NCBI RefSeq assembly: GCF_000224145.3
Contig: NC_020166.2
Coordinates: 8,714,745 to 8,778,744, forward strand
DNA: 64,000 bases
Direction: 5' to 3'
Origin: Ciona intestinalis
Lineage: Eukaryota; Chordata; Ascidiacea; Phlebobranchia; Cionidae
The position numbers were made by a program, and so were the translations under genes. Shown here piece by piece: positions 47,601 to 58,212 of the stretch. Position 1 is the first letter of the stretch. Every line of letters starts with the position of its first letter. The notes beneath the pieces were generated by a model. That model saw nothing but the letters and a program-made list of their open reading frames with translations. It was not told the DNA's origin and made no database searches.

Positions 47601-50600
47601 CCAGTAGACCGTTGCTAATTGTTTAAAACACGATCAGTATATTATATATTATGTGTTAAAAGATGTCCCATCTTCACTCACCCTACTATATATCTTTTAC
47701 ATACAATTTTCTTATAATTGTTTACATTATTCCTACCGAGTTTGCACATCTGACATATTTTGCGATTGTTGGCAATAAAAACAAATGGTTTCCTTGGTCC
47801 GAACTTCTTGTTGGGAGTAAAATATTTTATCCAGCAGTTGAACCCCTGTGTTATCTTGTTTAACATGGCGGCGCTTCAATGTTTCAGTTTGCTGGGTCGT
47901 TTCCATTGAAGACTTCTCAAGTTTTTGTTCTTTCTTGCGGAAAACAGTCTCCACCCAATTTTTTCGAGCACCTGATTCCGAAAATATTCGTTTAATCTTA
48001 ACTGAAACCCGTTACTGTTTTATAGGCGTATAAAACAGTAGCATAGTAGTGTGGGGGAAGACGGGACACGTTTAGCACATAATAACTAAAAATCCTAATT
48101 GTGTTTTAAAGAAGTAAACGATCCATGGGAGTCGTGAGGATACGGATTTATAATTCTTTAAACAGTTTTTGTTTACGACCAAATGGGACAAGAAAACAGA
48201 ATAAAACGGTGTCTCATCTTCCCTCATTCTACTTTACATAGCATCGTAGGGCAACGTTTATATTTGCCTATGGTTAAAGCTAAAACACCCAATTTTTTTT
48301 ATAAGCAGGTTGAATCAAAAACAAACCTTTCGATATTAAAAGTGATTTAAGATTAGATTTCCCAACTTCAATGTCTTGGTTTATTTCGTTCACCAAGCCT
48401 TCAATGTTTCGATAACCATCAAAAGCCAACCGGTCAAATGACATCTAAAAAGGGTATGCGTATTTATGCTTGACGAATGTTAGTTGGGTAAACAATGTAT
48501 ATTTATAGAATTGTATAACGTTTCCCTGCAAAGTTAAAACAGCGCTGTTAACTGTTCTGTTCTAAGAGAAATATAGGATTTAGGTGCTAACGGTATCCCA
48601 TGTTATCCACAAAGTACCATACGTGGTAACTCGTAAGTGGGCACGAGGTATATAAAACAGAAACCCGTGTTTTTCACTATCATTGCCCAACCATGGGAAA
48701 TACAAATGACTTTTATTTATTTAATTATTTCACCTCGTTTTCTCTGTCAGTTGCAAGGTTCGATTCCAACTTAAACATTACTTGGTCAATCCATTTCGGT
48801 AAAAGTTCAATATCGCTGATACTTTGACCGCTTGTTTCATTTTCTCTTGCTTTATTCTTTTTCTTTGTTGATGCTGTTGTTGCCTCATACTCTGTGCACA
48901 GCTGTTTCTGAATTTTAGGCAACTCATTGTCAAACTTCCCTTTTGCCTCGCTCATATATGAAAGCACAAATGCGAATAATTCTTCTTTGTCGTCGGGAGC
49001 TAAAATTTCTTGCCTTAAAAAAGTTGGTTTTGTTAAATTCGTTGTTTAGGCAAAGTTCAAATGTTAAAAAGCAGTAATATAATATATATATAAAATAATA
49101 TATTGAAGTCACTCCGCCTTCAAAGAAATGTTGTGGAAAGATAAAAAACGTTTTGTCTTTAAACCCAAAATTAAGACATCAGTTTTGTGATTTAGTTCGG
49201 AGTTTGCGGATTCAAGGCTCGACGTCGCTATCAATGAGGGCGTAGCTTTATTTCAACTGCACAGTTAACGGCCATTGCTTTAACCAAGTGGTCTCTTATG
49301 GGTTTTCTATTATTTGTCAGTCATACATTTCAAGAAATCGAAAAAAAACCTTAAAATATTTGCCCCACAAAACTACACACGAAACTCGTAAGCAGACACA
49401 AGGTGTATAAAACAGAACACCTCTGTTAAAACAGAATACTGTTGATATTACGACCGTCGTTGCCCGGAAAAAATAAGTTACGTTCATATAGTTTAAACCT
49501 TTCAGCCTTTTCAATGATCTCGGCCTGCAGCATCGCTATTTGATTCCATGTTTTCTTTTTGAGCGTCCTTTCGTCGTAACGCTTGAACGATTCTCGCTCA
49601 CGTGACCTCGTCCACAAAGCAATTTTCTGAACATTATTTCTCATAATTTGGTCGAGTTTTACCGACACATCGTGAACCAGTTGGGCCAAAGCAAAAGTGG
49701 ATTTGTTTCTTTCCGAGAGTTTTTCAATGTCCTTCAGCAACTCGTCATAGCTTTTGTCTTCACACGTTTCTAGATAGGAATCTGACTGCTCGTATAGATA
49801 CCTTAGAAAATTTTCAGAAACTAATTGGCGAGTTTTGATTTTTTGCAGCATTTTTAAAACTTCGTTGCGAAACTGAAAAGTAAAAGCTATGGGTTATACA
49901 TGTGAAATTTAATAACAACGACATATATAGTAGGGTGGGGGAAGATGGGACACCTTTACATAATATCCTTATATCCTGATGGTGTTTTAAAGAGTTAACA
50001 ACGGTTTATGGGAGTTATGAGGATACGGTTTTATAATTCGGGGATTGTTCTTTTTTATTACTAAATGGGATGAGAAAACAAAATGAAAAGTTGTCCCATC
50101 TTCCTCCACCCTACTATATGTTAAAACGTATTACACAGTTATATTTAAAACCCAACTTATTTCCTATTTTTTTTTATATTTTTAGCAAAAATTTAATATA
50201 CAGTTTACGAACTGATAGGTATAATGTGTTAGCCCGTACTGTGAATTGTTGCATATTTGTTAGGTATAGTAGGGGGGGGGGAGGCCGGGATACCTTTAGG
50301 ACATAAAATACAAATATCCTGATCGTTTTTTAAACAAGTAACAACGATGGGAGTTGTAAGGATACAGTTTTATAATTCTTTGAATGTTCTTTGTTTACGA
50401 CCAAATAGGACGAGAAAATTGAATAAAACGGTGTCCCATCTTCCCCCACCCTATCATAAGCATAGTCAACATTTGTACATTCTATTCCGATTTACCTCTG
50501 GGTTAAATTCTCGAAGTCTTTCTTTCCAATGCTTAAAATCGACATATGGAATCGTACGAGTTCTTTTTACATTTGCATGCACAACATTCCTTTTCTGCAT

Positions 50601-53600
50601 TTTATAAACAAAATTAAAGCACCAAGATAACACATACATAAAGTCTACCTGTTTTTCTTTTAAATGGTGATCAAAATGTTCCAATAACCTATAATACTCT
50701 TCTCGTTCGGCTCTGTTCTCGTAAGTCTACAAAAATAAACAGGGCATTTATAAAGCGATATAGTAGAGTGAAGTAAAATGGGACATGCTTTTTCTCTTTT
50801 AACGTCTCATTTGGTGGTAAACAAAAATGTTAACAAAATTATATAACCATAACACCGCGACTTTAAAAGAGAGGTAATTAATAAAAACATGAAAATGAAA
50901 TACAGGATTTAGATGCCAACGGTAACCCATTTTCCCCACAGTATATACCACACTGAATCAATATATGAATTTACCGTATTATGTTTTAGAATTAATCTGA
51001 AGCCTTGACTGATCAACAGCGTTCTTGATTCTCTTATTTTGCGATCCAAATCTAACATTGCATCAAGATGAAACATTACTGCTGCCTGGCTTATCTGCGA
51101 ATGTGAAAAATAAATGCAATTTTAGTAGAAAAATAACTAATTGCAATAAATGCACAATTAGAAGGAACATTATAAAAAATTATGGAAAATTATTTTAGAA
51201 GAAAAAGCCTATGTAGCAATTTTAGAAAAATTAATAAAAAAAATTTATAAAAATATTTAAAAAAATATTTTTAGAAGTTGTTTAGAAAACTACGTCTATA
51301 TGTAGCAATTTTCGAAAAACCATGCAAGAGTACAAAAATATTTGAACTAACTTCAGTTTTAGAGTCAAGTTGAAGCATTTCTGTCATGTTTTTTGAAAGG
51401 GATATGTCGGTTGAAGATTTCTTGGTCTGGACAAAGTTGTGGGTATAAAGCTATTGATAGTTACTACAACGTTTGAACCGACATATAGTAGGGTGGGAAA
51501 AGACGGGACAACTTGGCACATAATATCTAAATATTCTGATCGTGTTTTCAACTATTAACAACGGTATATATGGGAGTCGTGAGTACACAGTTTTTTAATT
51601 CTTTGAATGTTCTTGTTTACTACCAAATGGAACAAGAAAATAGAATGAAAAGGATTTCAAATCCTCCCCCATCCTACTATATAGTATCCAAACAAACTCA
51701 CTTTTGAACCAGGCCCAACCAAAGGCATAGATCTAGGAATACAAGCAACCCAGCAAGCCATGATCAATGCTGCCAGTAAAAACCCCACCAGCAAGCAAAT
51801 AATGATCAAAAGAACAGCACACCTGTTAAAAAAACTAAAAATAATGTTCACAATTAAAATACAGCACTTTAGGGTAAAATGGTAACGGTTCATAATTTAT
51901 ACAAAGCACTGTGGGGTAAAGTGGGATACCGTTAGGACCTAAATTCAATATTTCTGGATCATGTTTTGAACAACTTATTTTAGGGTCGCGGGGCTACGGT
52001 TTTGTAATTATGTAAATATTCATTGATTACTACCAAATTGGACGAGCCAATATAGAATAAAAACATTTTTTATTTTTCAGACTTCTAAAAACAAAACCGA
52101 ATGAAAAAAGGTCCCATCTTACCCCACTCTAATATACGTAATCAATTTTAAACCCAGCTACATACGAACCAAATGCAAGTTGTTGGGACAGGGTTGACTG
52201 TCAGACAAACTGTAGCGTTAACTGTTCTCTGTAACGTCCGCTGAAAAATTAAAAAACGGAATGCGTTTAAACTCTTGTAGAATATAAGATGGTCTTGTAG
52301 AATATAAGATGATGCATGGTTTGTTATCCTTTATAGTTATTTGTTAGTAAATAAATAATATTTGCAGAAATATACTCGTATCCTCACGACTCTTTAAAAA
52401 GAGCGTTGGTAAAAAAACATGGTTTTGAAATATGACATATTATGTATTAACCGATCCATCTTACCCTAGCTACTAAATATTGCCGTAAAACGTGGCAACC
52501 AACCTGCTGTGTGGTGTAATACGTAATTGATGACGTCACAAACACGGTTGACGTCACTTCACTTCCAAAATCGCGAACTGTTGCGTCATAAACCACTTGG
52601 AAAACTGTGGAATCTGAAAACAATTTGTGATGAGCTAAATTAGTTAGAAAACTAAATTAAATTTATTTATGTTAAACTAACTAAAACGATGGGCGCCTAT
52701 ATAAATGTACCTTACTTTATCCTCGCGTGACCGGAAAACAACAGTGGTTATTATATTGTTTCTTTAACAAAACGATAAACAGTAATACATTATATAAAGC
52801 AAAATATATAACCGTATACTTAATGGGAACATCTCTGCACAGCAAAAATATTAAATGTGCTTGCAGAACTAAAACCGCCGATAAATTAAGGCCACCCTAT
52901 TATAAAATTAAACTGACTTGTTATGTTTCCAGCAAAAAACTTCGTAATTCCCGCATTATTTTGAACCTCAATTCTGCTTGTGTCTGTAGGTATGATATAC
53001 TCTAATGCCGACAGCTCGGCGGTAGATTCGGAAACTATGACGTCATAGGCAGTGACGTAGTTGGCAAGGGGTTTACCCTGCAATGATATACGAAACACAT
53101 CTGGATTTGCAGCTGTGTCGGTCACCTGAAAAAAATTTTAAGTTCATGATTTCTTTATCTGTGGTGGGTTAAATGGGGGAAGATGGGACACCTTTTTGTT
53201 CTATTTTGATGTCCCATTTAGTAGTAAACAAAGAACATTCAAAAAATTATAAACCGTGTCCTCACGACTCCCATGTACCGATGTGAATTGTTTAAAACAC
53301 GATCAGGATATTTAGACATTATGTGGTAAAGGTGTCCCGTCTTTCTCTGAATTTGGAGGCAGATGCCGTAACCACTATGACACGGCGCCGGTCAAGGTAT
53401 AATAACCATTACCTGGACCGACTTGTTCACTGATAGTTCGGGTGAAGTAACCACGACTGTTCTTTCCAATATTCTGCCAAGTTCTGTCATAGAAACGATC
53501 ATCTCGCCAGAAATTTGGTCGCCGGCAGCGCGAGAAGTTACTTTAGGGGCAACTTGGGCCACTATGATTAACATGTTGTTGTCGGTTTGGGGATTGGTGA

Positions 53601-56600
53601 CGTTTCCTATCGCCCACGTGTCAGTGACGTCATCGTCGATCGATCGCTTTCGTCTGATCGGTGTAACTTGCATGGAAAAATATAGAGTTAAACGATAACA
53701 TATTTGATATACAGCAGTACTATGGGGTAAGGTGGGCTCTTTATTAGCACATAGTATTCAAATATTCTGATCGTGTTTTAAACAATTAACAACGGTATAT
53801 CAGAGTCGTGAGGATACGGTTTTATGATTCTTTAAATGTTCTTTGATTCTTTAAACACGAGCCAATAGAATAAAAATACGTCTCATATTCTCCCACTCTA
53901 CTATACAAAAATATGGGATACCTCTTTCGTTAAAATTCCGGGTCCTTTTATTGTTTATGATTATTTCTTTTTGTGACGTCACGCTCCCAGAATTTATGAC
54001 CAGCTTCAACGAGTTTTGCTGTTGCAGAAATTCTAAATTTAAATCTAAATACACGGTGCCAGGTGGAATGGTCACACAAGTTGTAATTTCAAATCCGTCA
54101 TCTGGTGTGATTGTCAAGTCAAAGTTCAAATGACAGGAGTTACACTCCAGACTTTCGGTCGGCCATTCTGTACTACTCGTTGCGTTATATGTTTTTTCTG
54201 TGTGATTGAAAATCGTCATAGTAATTTCACAGTACTGTGTTGTAAAATAGGATAACGTTAGCTTAGCACATCGTATCTCATAGTTCTTGATCGTGTTTAA
54301 AGAATTACAAACGATTTGGTATACTCGTGAGGCTACGGTTATAAAATTCTGTAAATATTCTTTTTTTCTACTAAATGAAACGAGAAATGATTGAAAGTCT
54401 TACCCCAACCTACTACATATAGTAGGAAAAGACGGAACAGCTTTAGGACATAATATCCAAGTATCCCAATCGTGTTTTAAACAAATAACAACGGTTTATG
54501 GGAGTCGTGATGAGACGGTTTTATAATTCTTTATTTGTTTTTTGTTTACTGACGGAAAATATTTAAACAGTAAAACAAAGCTTACCATTAGTTGCCGTAT
54601 ATTCTACGATGGTTTCTATTGTGGCCATGGAGTTGAGAATGACGTCATTGGTTACGTCATAGTCATACCAAAGTGTAAGCGTTTGGTTTCGATAAACGTT
54701 GTCGATTGTAACCCATTTGTTAAAAGAAAGTGCGACAGTGTCTGAAAATGAACCAAATTACCAGGTTTGAATGCTAAATTATTTTCTAACATTTTTATAA
54801 ATCTTCAAAAACGATAGCTAAGATTATATTATTTTACAAAGAAAGGGGAATTCCAGGAAAACTACAGTCGTTAAAACACGCTATGGATAAAAGTAGTGGA
54901 AAAGTGCGTCAGTTAAAAGGCGTAACTGTTGCACCAAACATGATAAAGAAGTTTAAATGCTGTTTCAAGTTCTCTATTGTTTTTCAAAGTTAAGAAAAGT
55001 ATTTAATCCTCTTTAGGTGCTCTTGATGAAATGTTACAACCACGTTGGTTACAACCATTGCTGTTAAAATACAGATTAACTTACCGAGTATTCCTGTACT
55101 AGATATTGCACTAACTCCAGACTTGTAGCGTAAACCTGCGCTTGCCTTTATTAGCACCTAGAATGAAATATATTTAAAGTCCAAAGACCCAAACATAAAT
55201 AAAGTTTTAAAGGCACCAATATAACTTTTACAGCTATCAAATCCGCATATTCAGGTTCAAAGTACTTCGCTGCTACCGTCATGGATGGGCATATGTGTCT
55301 GTGAGGAGACAGTTCACGGCAATTGCTTTAACCCAGTGGTAACTAATGGATTGTCTAAACTATAAGTCATATAGAGAAAAAGCGATCACCCACAAAGTTA
55401 CATACGTTGTAACTCGTTAGCGGGCTTAAGGCGCACATGAGACGAATCAATCGTTCTATAAACGAAATCCTGTCTTACAGAACAGTAATATATTAGTGTA
55501 GTAGGCCTGGGTGGAGTAAGATGGGACACCTTTACACGTAATATCTAAATACCCTGTTCGCCTTTTAAGCAATTACCAACGGTCCATAAGGCAGTCGTGA
55601 GGTTACGGTTTAATATATTTTTGAATGTTTCTTGTTTACTACTGAATGGAACAAGAAAATAGATTGAAAAGTGTCCTGTGTTTTCCCCTCCCCAATATAT
55701 TATGTTAAACGTTTTGCCAAATATTTTCCGACTATTTACTTTAACATTTAATGGATCTTCTGTAGCATCAGGACACGACTGTACTGTTGTTTCCATCGAA
55801 TATGAGTTTCCCGATCTTCGTGTGACGTCATCCTCTTGTGACGTCACAGTTAGACATGGTCCAACGCAAGTAATGATCGAAGGAGACTTTGCAGACGTAA
55901 TGTCACCATTGTAGTTCTGGACACTGCGTATTATGGACATTTAGAGCAGAGATTTTTAAATATGAATAAATTATTCAATTTAAAAAAAATACTTTAAAGT
56001 AAATGTACGTACAAAATACTTTTAAAAGATATATTACGTTTGGGTAAAATAGATACCGTTGGCACATACTATTTCATATTTACTAATCGGATTTTTAACA
56101 AAAAAACGCACTTTTAAAGCGGAACGGTAATGAGAGCTCTGTAAATGTTTTTTGTTTGCTACCAAAAGGAACAATTAGAAGAGAATTAAAACATGAGCCA
56201 TCTTACCCCAACCTACTATATGTGACGAATCAAATGTTTTTACAAGGAATTCTCACCTGGCAAAACCTTTTACTATTATCTTGTCCCCAACTTCAATTTT
56301 CTCAGCCCTTACCGTCAAATCGAACAAAATATCCTTATTTTCTGGAAAAAAGTCAAACTTCGCTTGAATTTTCGTCCGAGTGACGTCATCATCTGACGTC
56401 ACAGTTACGTCATCCAAAGCTCCAAACGGGTTTGATATTCGATACGAGTTCAACAAAGGCTGCAGTTGTCTCGTGTTTATATTCGGCCAGTACAAAGAAA
56501 TATTGACATTTTTAAACGGCTCTGTATAATATAGAGAGCAGGTCAACTGGAAACTGTCCTCCGGGAAAACATCAGTGTTTCTGCATTTAAAATCCAACTC

Positions 56601-56660
56601 CAACAAGAGCGCTGTACCAAACAATACACAAGCCAGGATTATCCTAAATATTTCAACCAT
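44605..56660 (-). CDS. EVC2: EVC2/limbin-like ciliary membrane protein
   Basis: Type I membrane protein that with EVC acts at the base of the cilium in Hedgehog signalling. 25 exons in order: 56257-56660, 55740-55923, 55085-55157, 54586-54741, 53922-54197, 53413-53666, 52918-53125, 52504-52613, 52170-52240, 51702-51822, 51352-51426, 50975-51094, 50649-50726, 50496-50594, 49482-49872, 48734-49008, 48327-48444, 47737-48001, 47298-47568, 47021-47149, 46408-46509, 45832-46008, 45394-45557, 44987-45064, 44605-44740. They sum to 4,335 nt, 1,444 aa plus stop TGA. Signal peptide (MVEIFRIILACVLFG), ectodomain of about 578 residues rich in sequons, single span LLIIICLLVGFLLAALIM, then long charged coiled coils. 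After the span, STDISLSKNMTEML and AMLDLDRKIRESRTLL match limbin, as does DALQLLLPGQPT near the C-terminus. A furin-type RRKRS site lies at residues 369-373. Few neighbours of this family exist, so the call rests on order and motif matches. Confidence 0.85.
44757..45332 (-). mobile_element. Two reverse MITEs in EVC2 introns
   Basis: 44757-44945 in the last intron and 45138-45332 in the one before; the second ends with two ATACTACCCCACAATACT-like repeats. Confidence 0.75.
46033..46332. mobile_element. Two MITEs joined in opposite orientation
   Basis: A forward copy shortened in its middle runs into a reverse copy near 46160, together filling EVC2 intron 21. Confidence 0.7.
46660..46990 (+). 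mobile_element. MITE copies, forward, partly doubled
   Basis: 46660-46910 has an internal repeat of the CAACGGTCTATGG-side half; a further right-end piece runs to 46990 (CCATCTTACCCCAACCTTCT). Confidence 0.65.
47590..47695 (-). mobile_element. MITE fragment
   Basis: Right two-thirds of a reverse copy, beginning 22 bp upstream of EVC2 exon 47298-47568 (on the minus strand) and ending CACTCACCCTACTATA. Confidence 0.7.
48044..48236 (+). mobile_element. MITE copy, forward
   Basis: In the EVC2 intron between 48001 and 48327; ends worn to CTTCCCTCATTCTACTTTA. Confidence 0.8.
48620..48725 (+). mobile_element. SINE 3' body
   Basis: GTGGTAACTCGTAAGTGGGC then GAGGTATATAAAACAGAAAC; ends 8 bp from the donor of EVC2 exon 48734. 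Confidence 0.6.
49200..49482 (+). mobile_element. SINE that supplies an EVC2 splice donor
   Basis: Head (GATTCAAGGCTCGACGTCGC), body (CACGAAACTCGTAAGCAGAC) and tail (GAAAAAATAAGTTAC). The tail's AGTTAC, read on the minus strand as GTAACT, is the donor of EVC2 exon 49482-49872 required by phase. Confidence 0.65.
49928..50458 (+). mobile_element. Two forward MITEs in one EVC2 intron
   Basis: 49928-50118 and 50266-50458, both with clear ends. The second begins with a run of nine or more G (AGTAGGGGGGGGG). Confidence 0.85.
50760..50945 (-). mobile_element. MITE copy, reverse
   Basis: Occupies 186 of the 248 bp of the EVC2 intron 50727-50974, leaving about 62 bp of other sequence. Confidence 0.8.
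51485..51683 (+). mobile_element. MITE copy, forward
   Basis: Occupies 199 of the 275 bp of the EVC2 intron 51427-51701. Confidence 0.85.
51905..52134 (+). mobile_element. MITE copy, forward, GTGGGGTAAA subtype
   Basis: Fills most of EVC2 intron 51823-52169; carries a short extra piece near 52070. Confidence 0.75.
53158..53350 (-). mobile_element. MITE copy, reverse, right end lost
   Basis: Runs from GGTTAAATGGGGGAAGATGG to GTGTCCCGTCTTTCTC, then breaks off into a tRNA-like stretch (about 53350-53395, reverse A-box TCATAGTGGTTACGGCATC) that looks like a SINE head. Confidence 0.65.
53713..53907 (+). mobile_element. MITE copy, forward
   Basis: Occupies about 195 of 255 bp of the EVC2 intron 53667-53921; ends 15 bp from the donor of exon 53922. 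Confidence 0.85.
54231..54550 (+). mobile_element. Two forward MITEs, second truncated
   Basis: 54231-54413 complete; 54419-54550 left two-thirds only, starting almost at the end of the first. Confidence 0.75.
55255..55700 (+). mobile_element. SINE followed by forward MITE
   Basis: 55255-55450 diverged SINE (CACCCACAAAGTTACATACG, CTCGTTAGCGGGC); 55499-55700 MITE ending 40 bp from EVC2 exon 55740. Confidence 0.7.
56035..56222 (+). mobile_element. MITE copy, forward, diverged
   Basis: GGGTAAAATAGATACCGTTG start and CATCTTACCCCAACCTACTA end; in EVC2 intron 1. Confidence 0.7.
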
Positions 56661-58191
56661 CCCCTACTTTTAGAAACCATAAAGTTATCTGAATAAATGC
56701 CGTTATAATTGTTCAAAGCAATACCGAAAAATATGAGAAACATTTTTTAAAGATATCCTTCTTGCCACACAGTACTATACACTTACTACACAGTACCATA
56801 CACACTTAACAGCAATTACAAAGTTTAATTCAAAAATGCACACAATATTAATAAACGGTGCTGAGATACTATATGCATCTTACGCCACACTATTACACAC
56901 CTACAAAAGTTCAATACAAAAAATGCATAACAATGATGACAAACAACGCCAAATTAAAACACCCTTGAGTTTTACAGACACTCCAAACTTAATAGCTTGT
57001 CTCAACATTACTTCATAACAATTGATATCGAAAAGCGATATCGCGGTCCGGGTGTAGGGTTTAATATAATGAGAGCTTTGTTAAATCACAATGCCTCTGG
57101 GTTTACACAATTCATTGTGACGCGGTTTAGTCAACACTGTCATCGCGTTGTAGTTGAGTCGGGAAAAAGTTTTTTTTAGAATGGTCGGCAAGGTGATGGT
57201 GTAAATATAAACGAAAAATGAGCAATATATATTTACAAATTTACAAATGAAGTTATATGGGGTAAGATGGAAAACCTTTAGCGAAACGGTTCACGTAAGT
57301 CGTGCTGAGGATACGGTTTTAAAATTCTTTGAATGTTCTTTGTTTACTACCAAATGGGACAAGAAAATGGAATGAAACTGTGTCCCATCATCCCTCAACC
57401 TACTATACGTTTCTTTCGTGATACATAACCACTGTATGATGTGTATACTCATTGTAACTCACCAGCTATCACATCCAAATATGCCAAAGCCTTGATTCCA
57501 ATAACAACCCAAAATCTAGTCAGAGCACAAATGAAATGCAGCTGCAACGCGAGCATCCTTTAAGGCAGCAGCGGGAACACCAGAAATAAGAACAGAAATT
57601 TCCTTGGCACATAAACTGTTGGTTTGAGACTGCGTATTCTAATTACCGAAACCACACAGTTCGCACTCTGGAAGTCGCATTCAAACACACAAAACGGTTT
57701 AGATTAAAATAAAAAACGACCAAGAAATATAGTAAGAACTTTAAGGCTACACCGCACAAAAACCTCACAGTTACATAACACTGGAATGAACTGAAAAGAA
57801 GAACGCGCAAGGCCAGACGAAACATAAGAAACTGAAGGAATGTAAATTGCAATTAACGTAGAAAGATGCGTGTCGGTATTCGCAACGACTGACTCAAGGA
57901 ATTAAAAGACGCGCTGTAGTTTACACACATATATGGTAGGGCAATGAAAATGGGTCACCTTTTCATTCTGTTTTCCCTTCATATTTGGTAATAAACAAAA
58001 AAGTTCAAAGAATTATAAAACCGTTTCCTCACGACTCTCACATAGACCGTTGTTAATTGTTTAAAACACGATTAAGATATTCTGATCAATGTAATAAAGG
58101 TGTCCCATCTTACCCCACAAAACCACATATACATATATGCAGCCATACACATTGTATCTGTGTTATATTATGATCCCAACATAGCATTGTT
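56661..58191. other. Intergenic, EVC2 to EML
   Basis: Two MITEs: 57240-57412 forward (left end shortened) and 57933-58122 reverse. No supported coding exon. The EVC2 promoter should lie here; no TATA box stands out. Confidence 0.55.
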
Positions 58192-58197
58192 TTTATT
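58192..58197 (-). terminator. EML poly(A) signal
   Basis: AATAAA on the minus strand 16 nt after the EML stop; another hexamer (58212-58217) overlaps the stop codon. Confidence 0.55.
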
Positions 58198-58212
58198 TCT
58201 GTGTTCTTATAT

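Noticed and set aside
57445-57545. Possible minus-strand exon with GCAG acceptor and GTGAGT donor upstream of EVC2
   Set aside because: It is not needed by the EVC2 frame, which starts with its own signal peptide at 56660; at most an untranslated exon, without further support.
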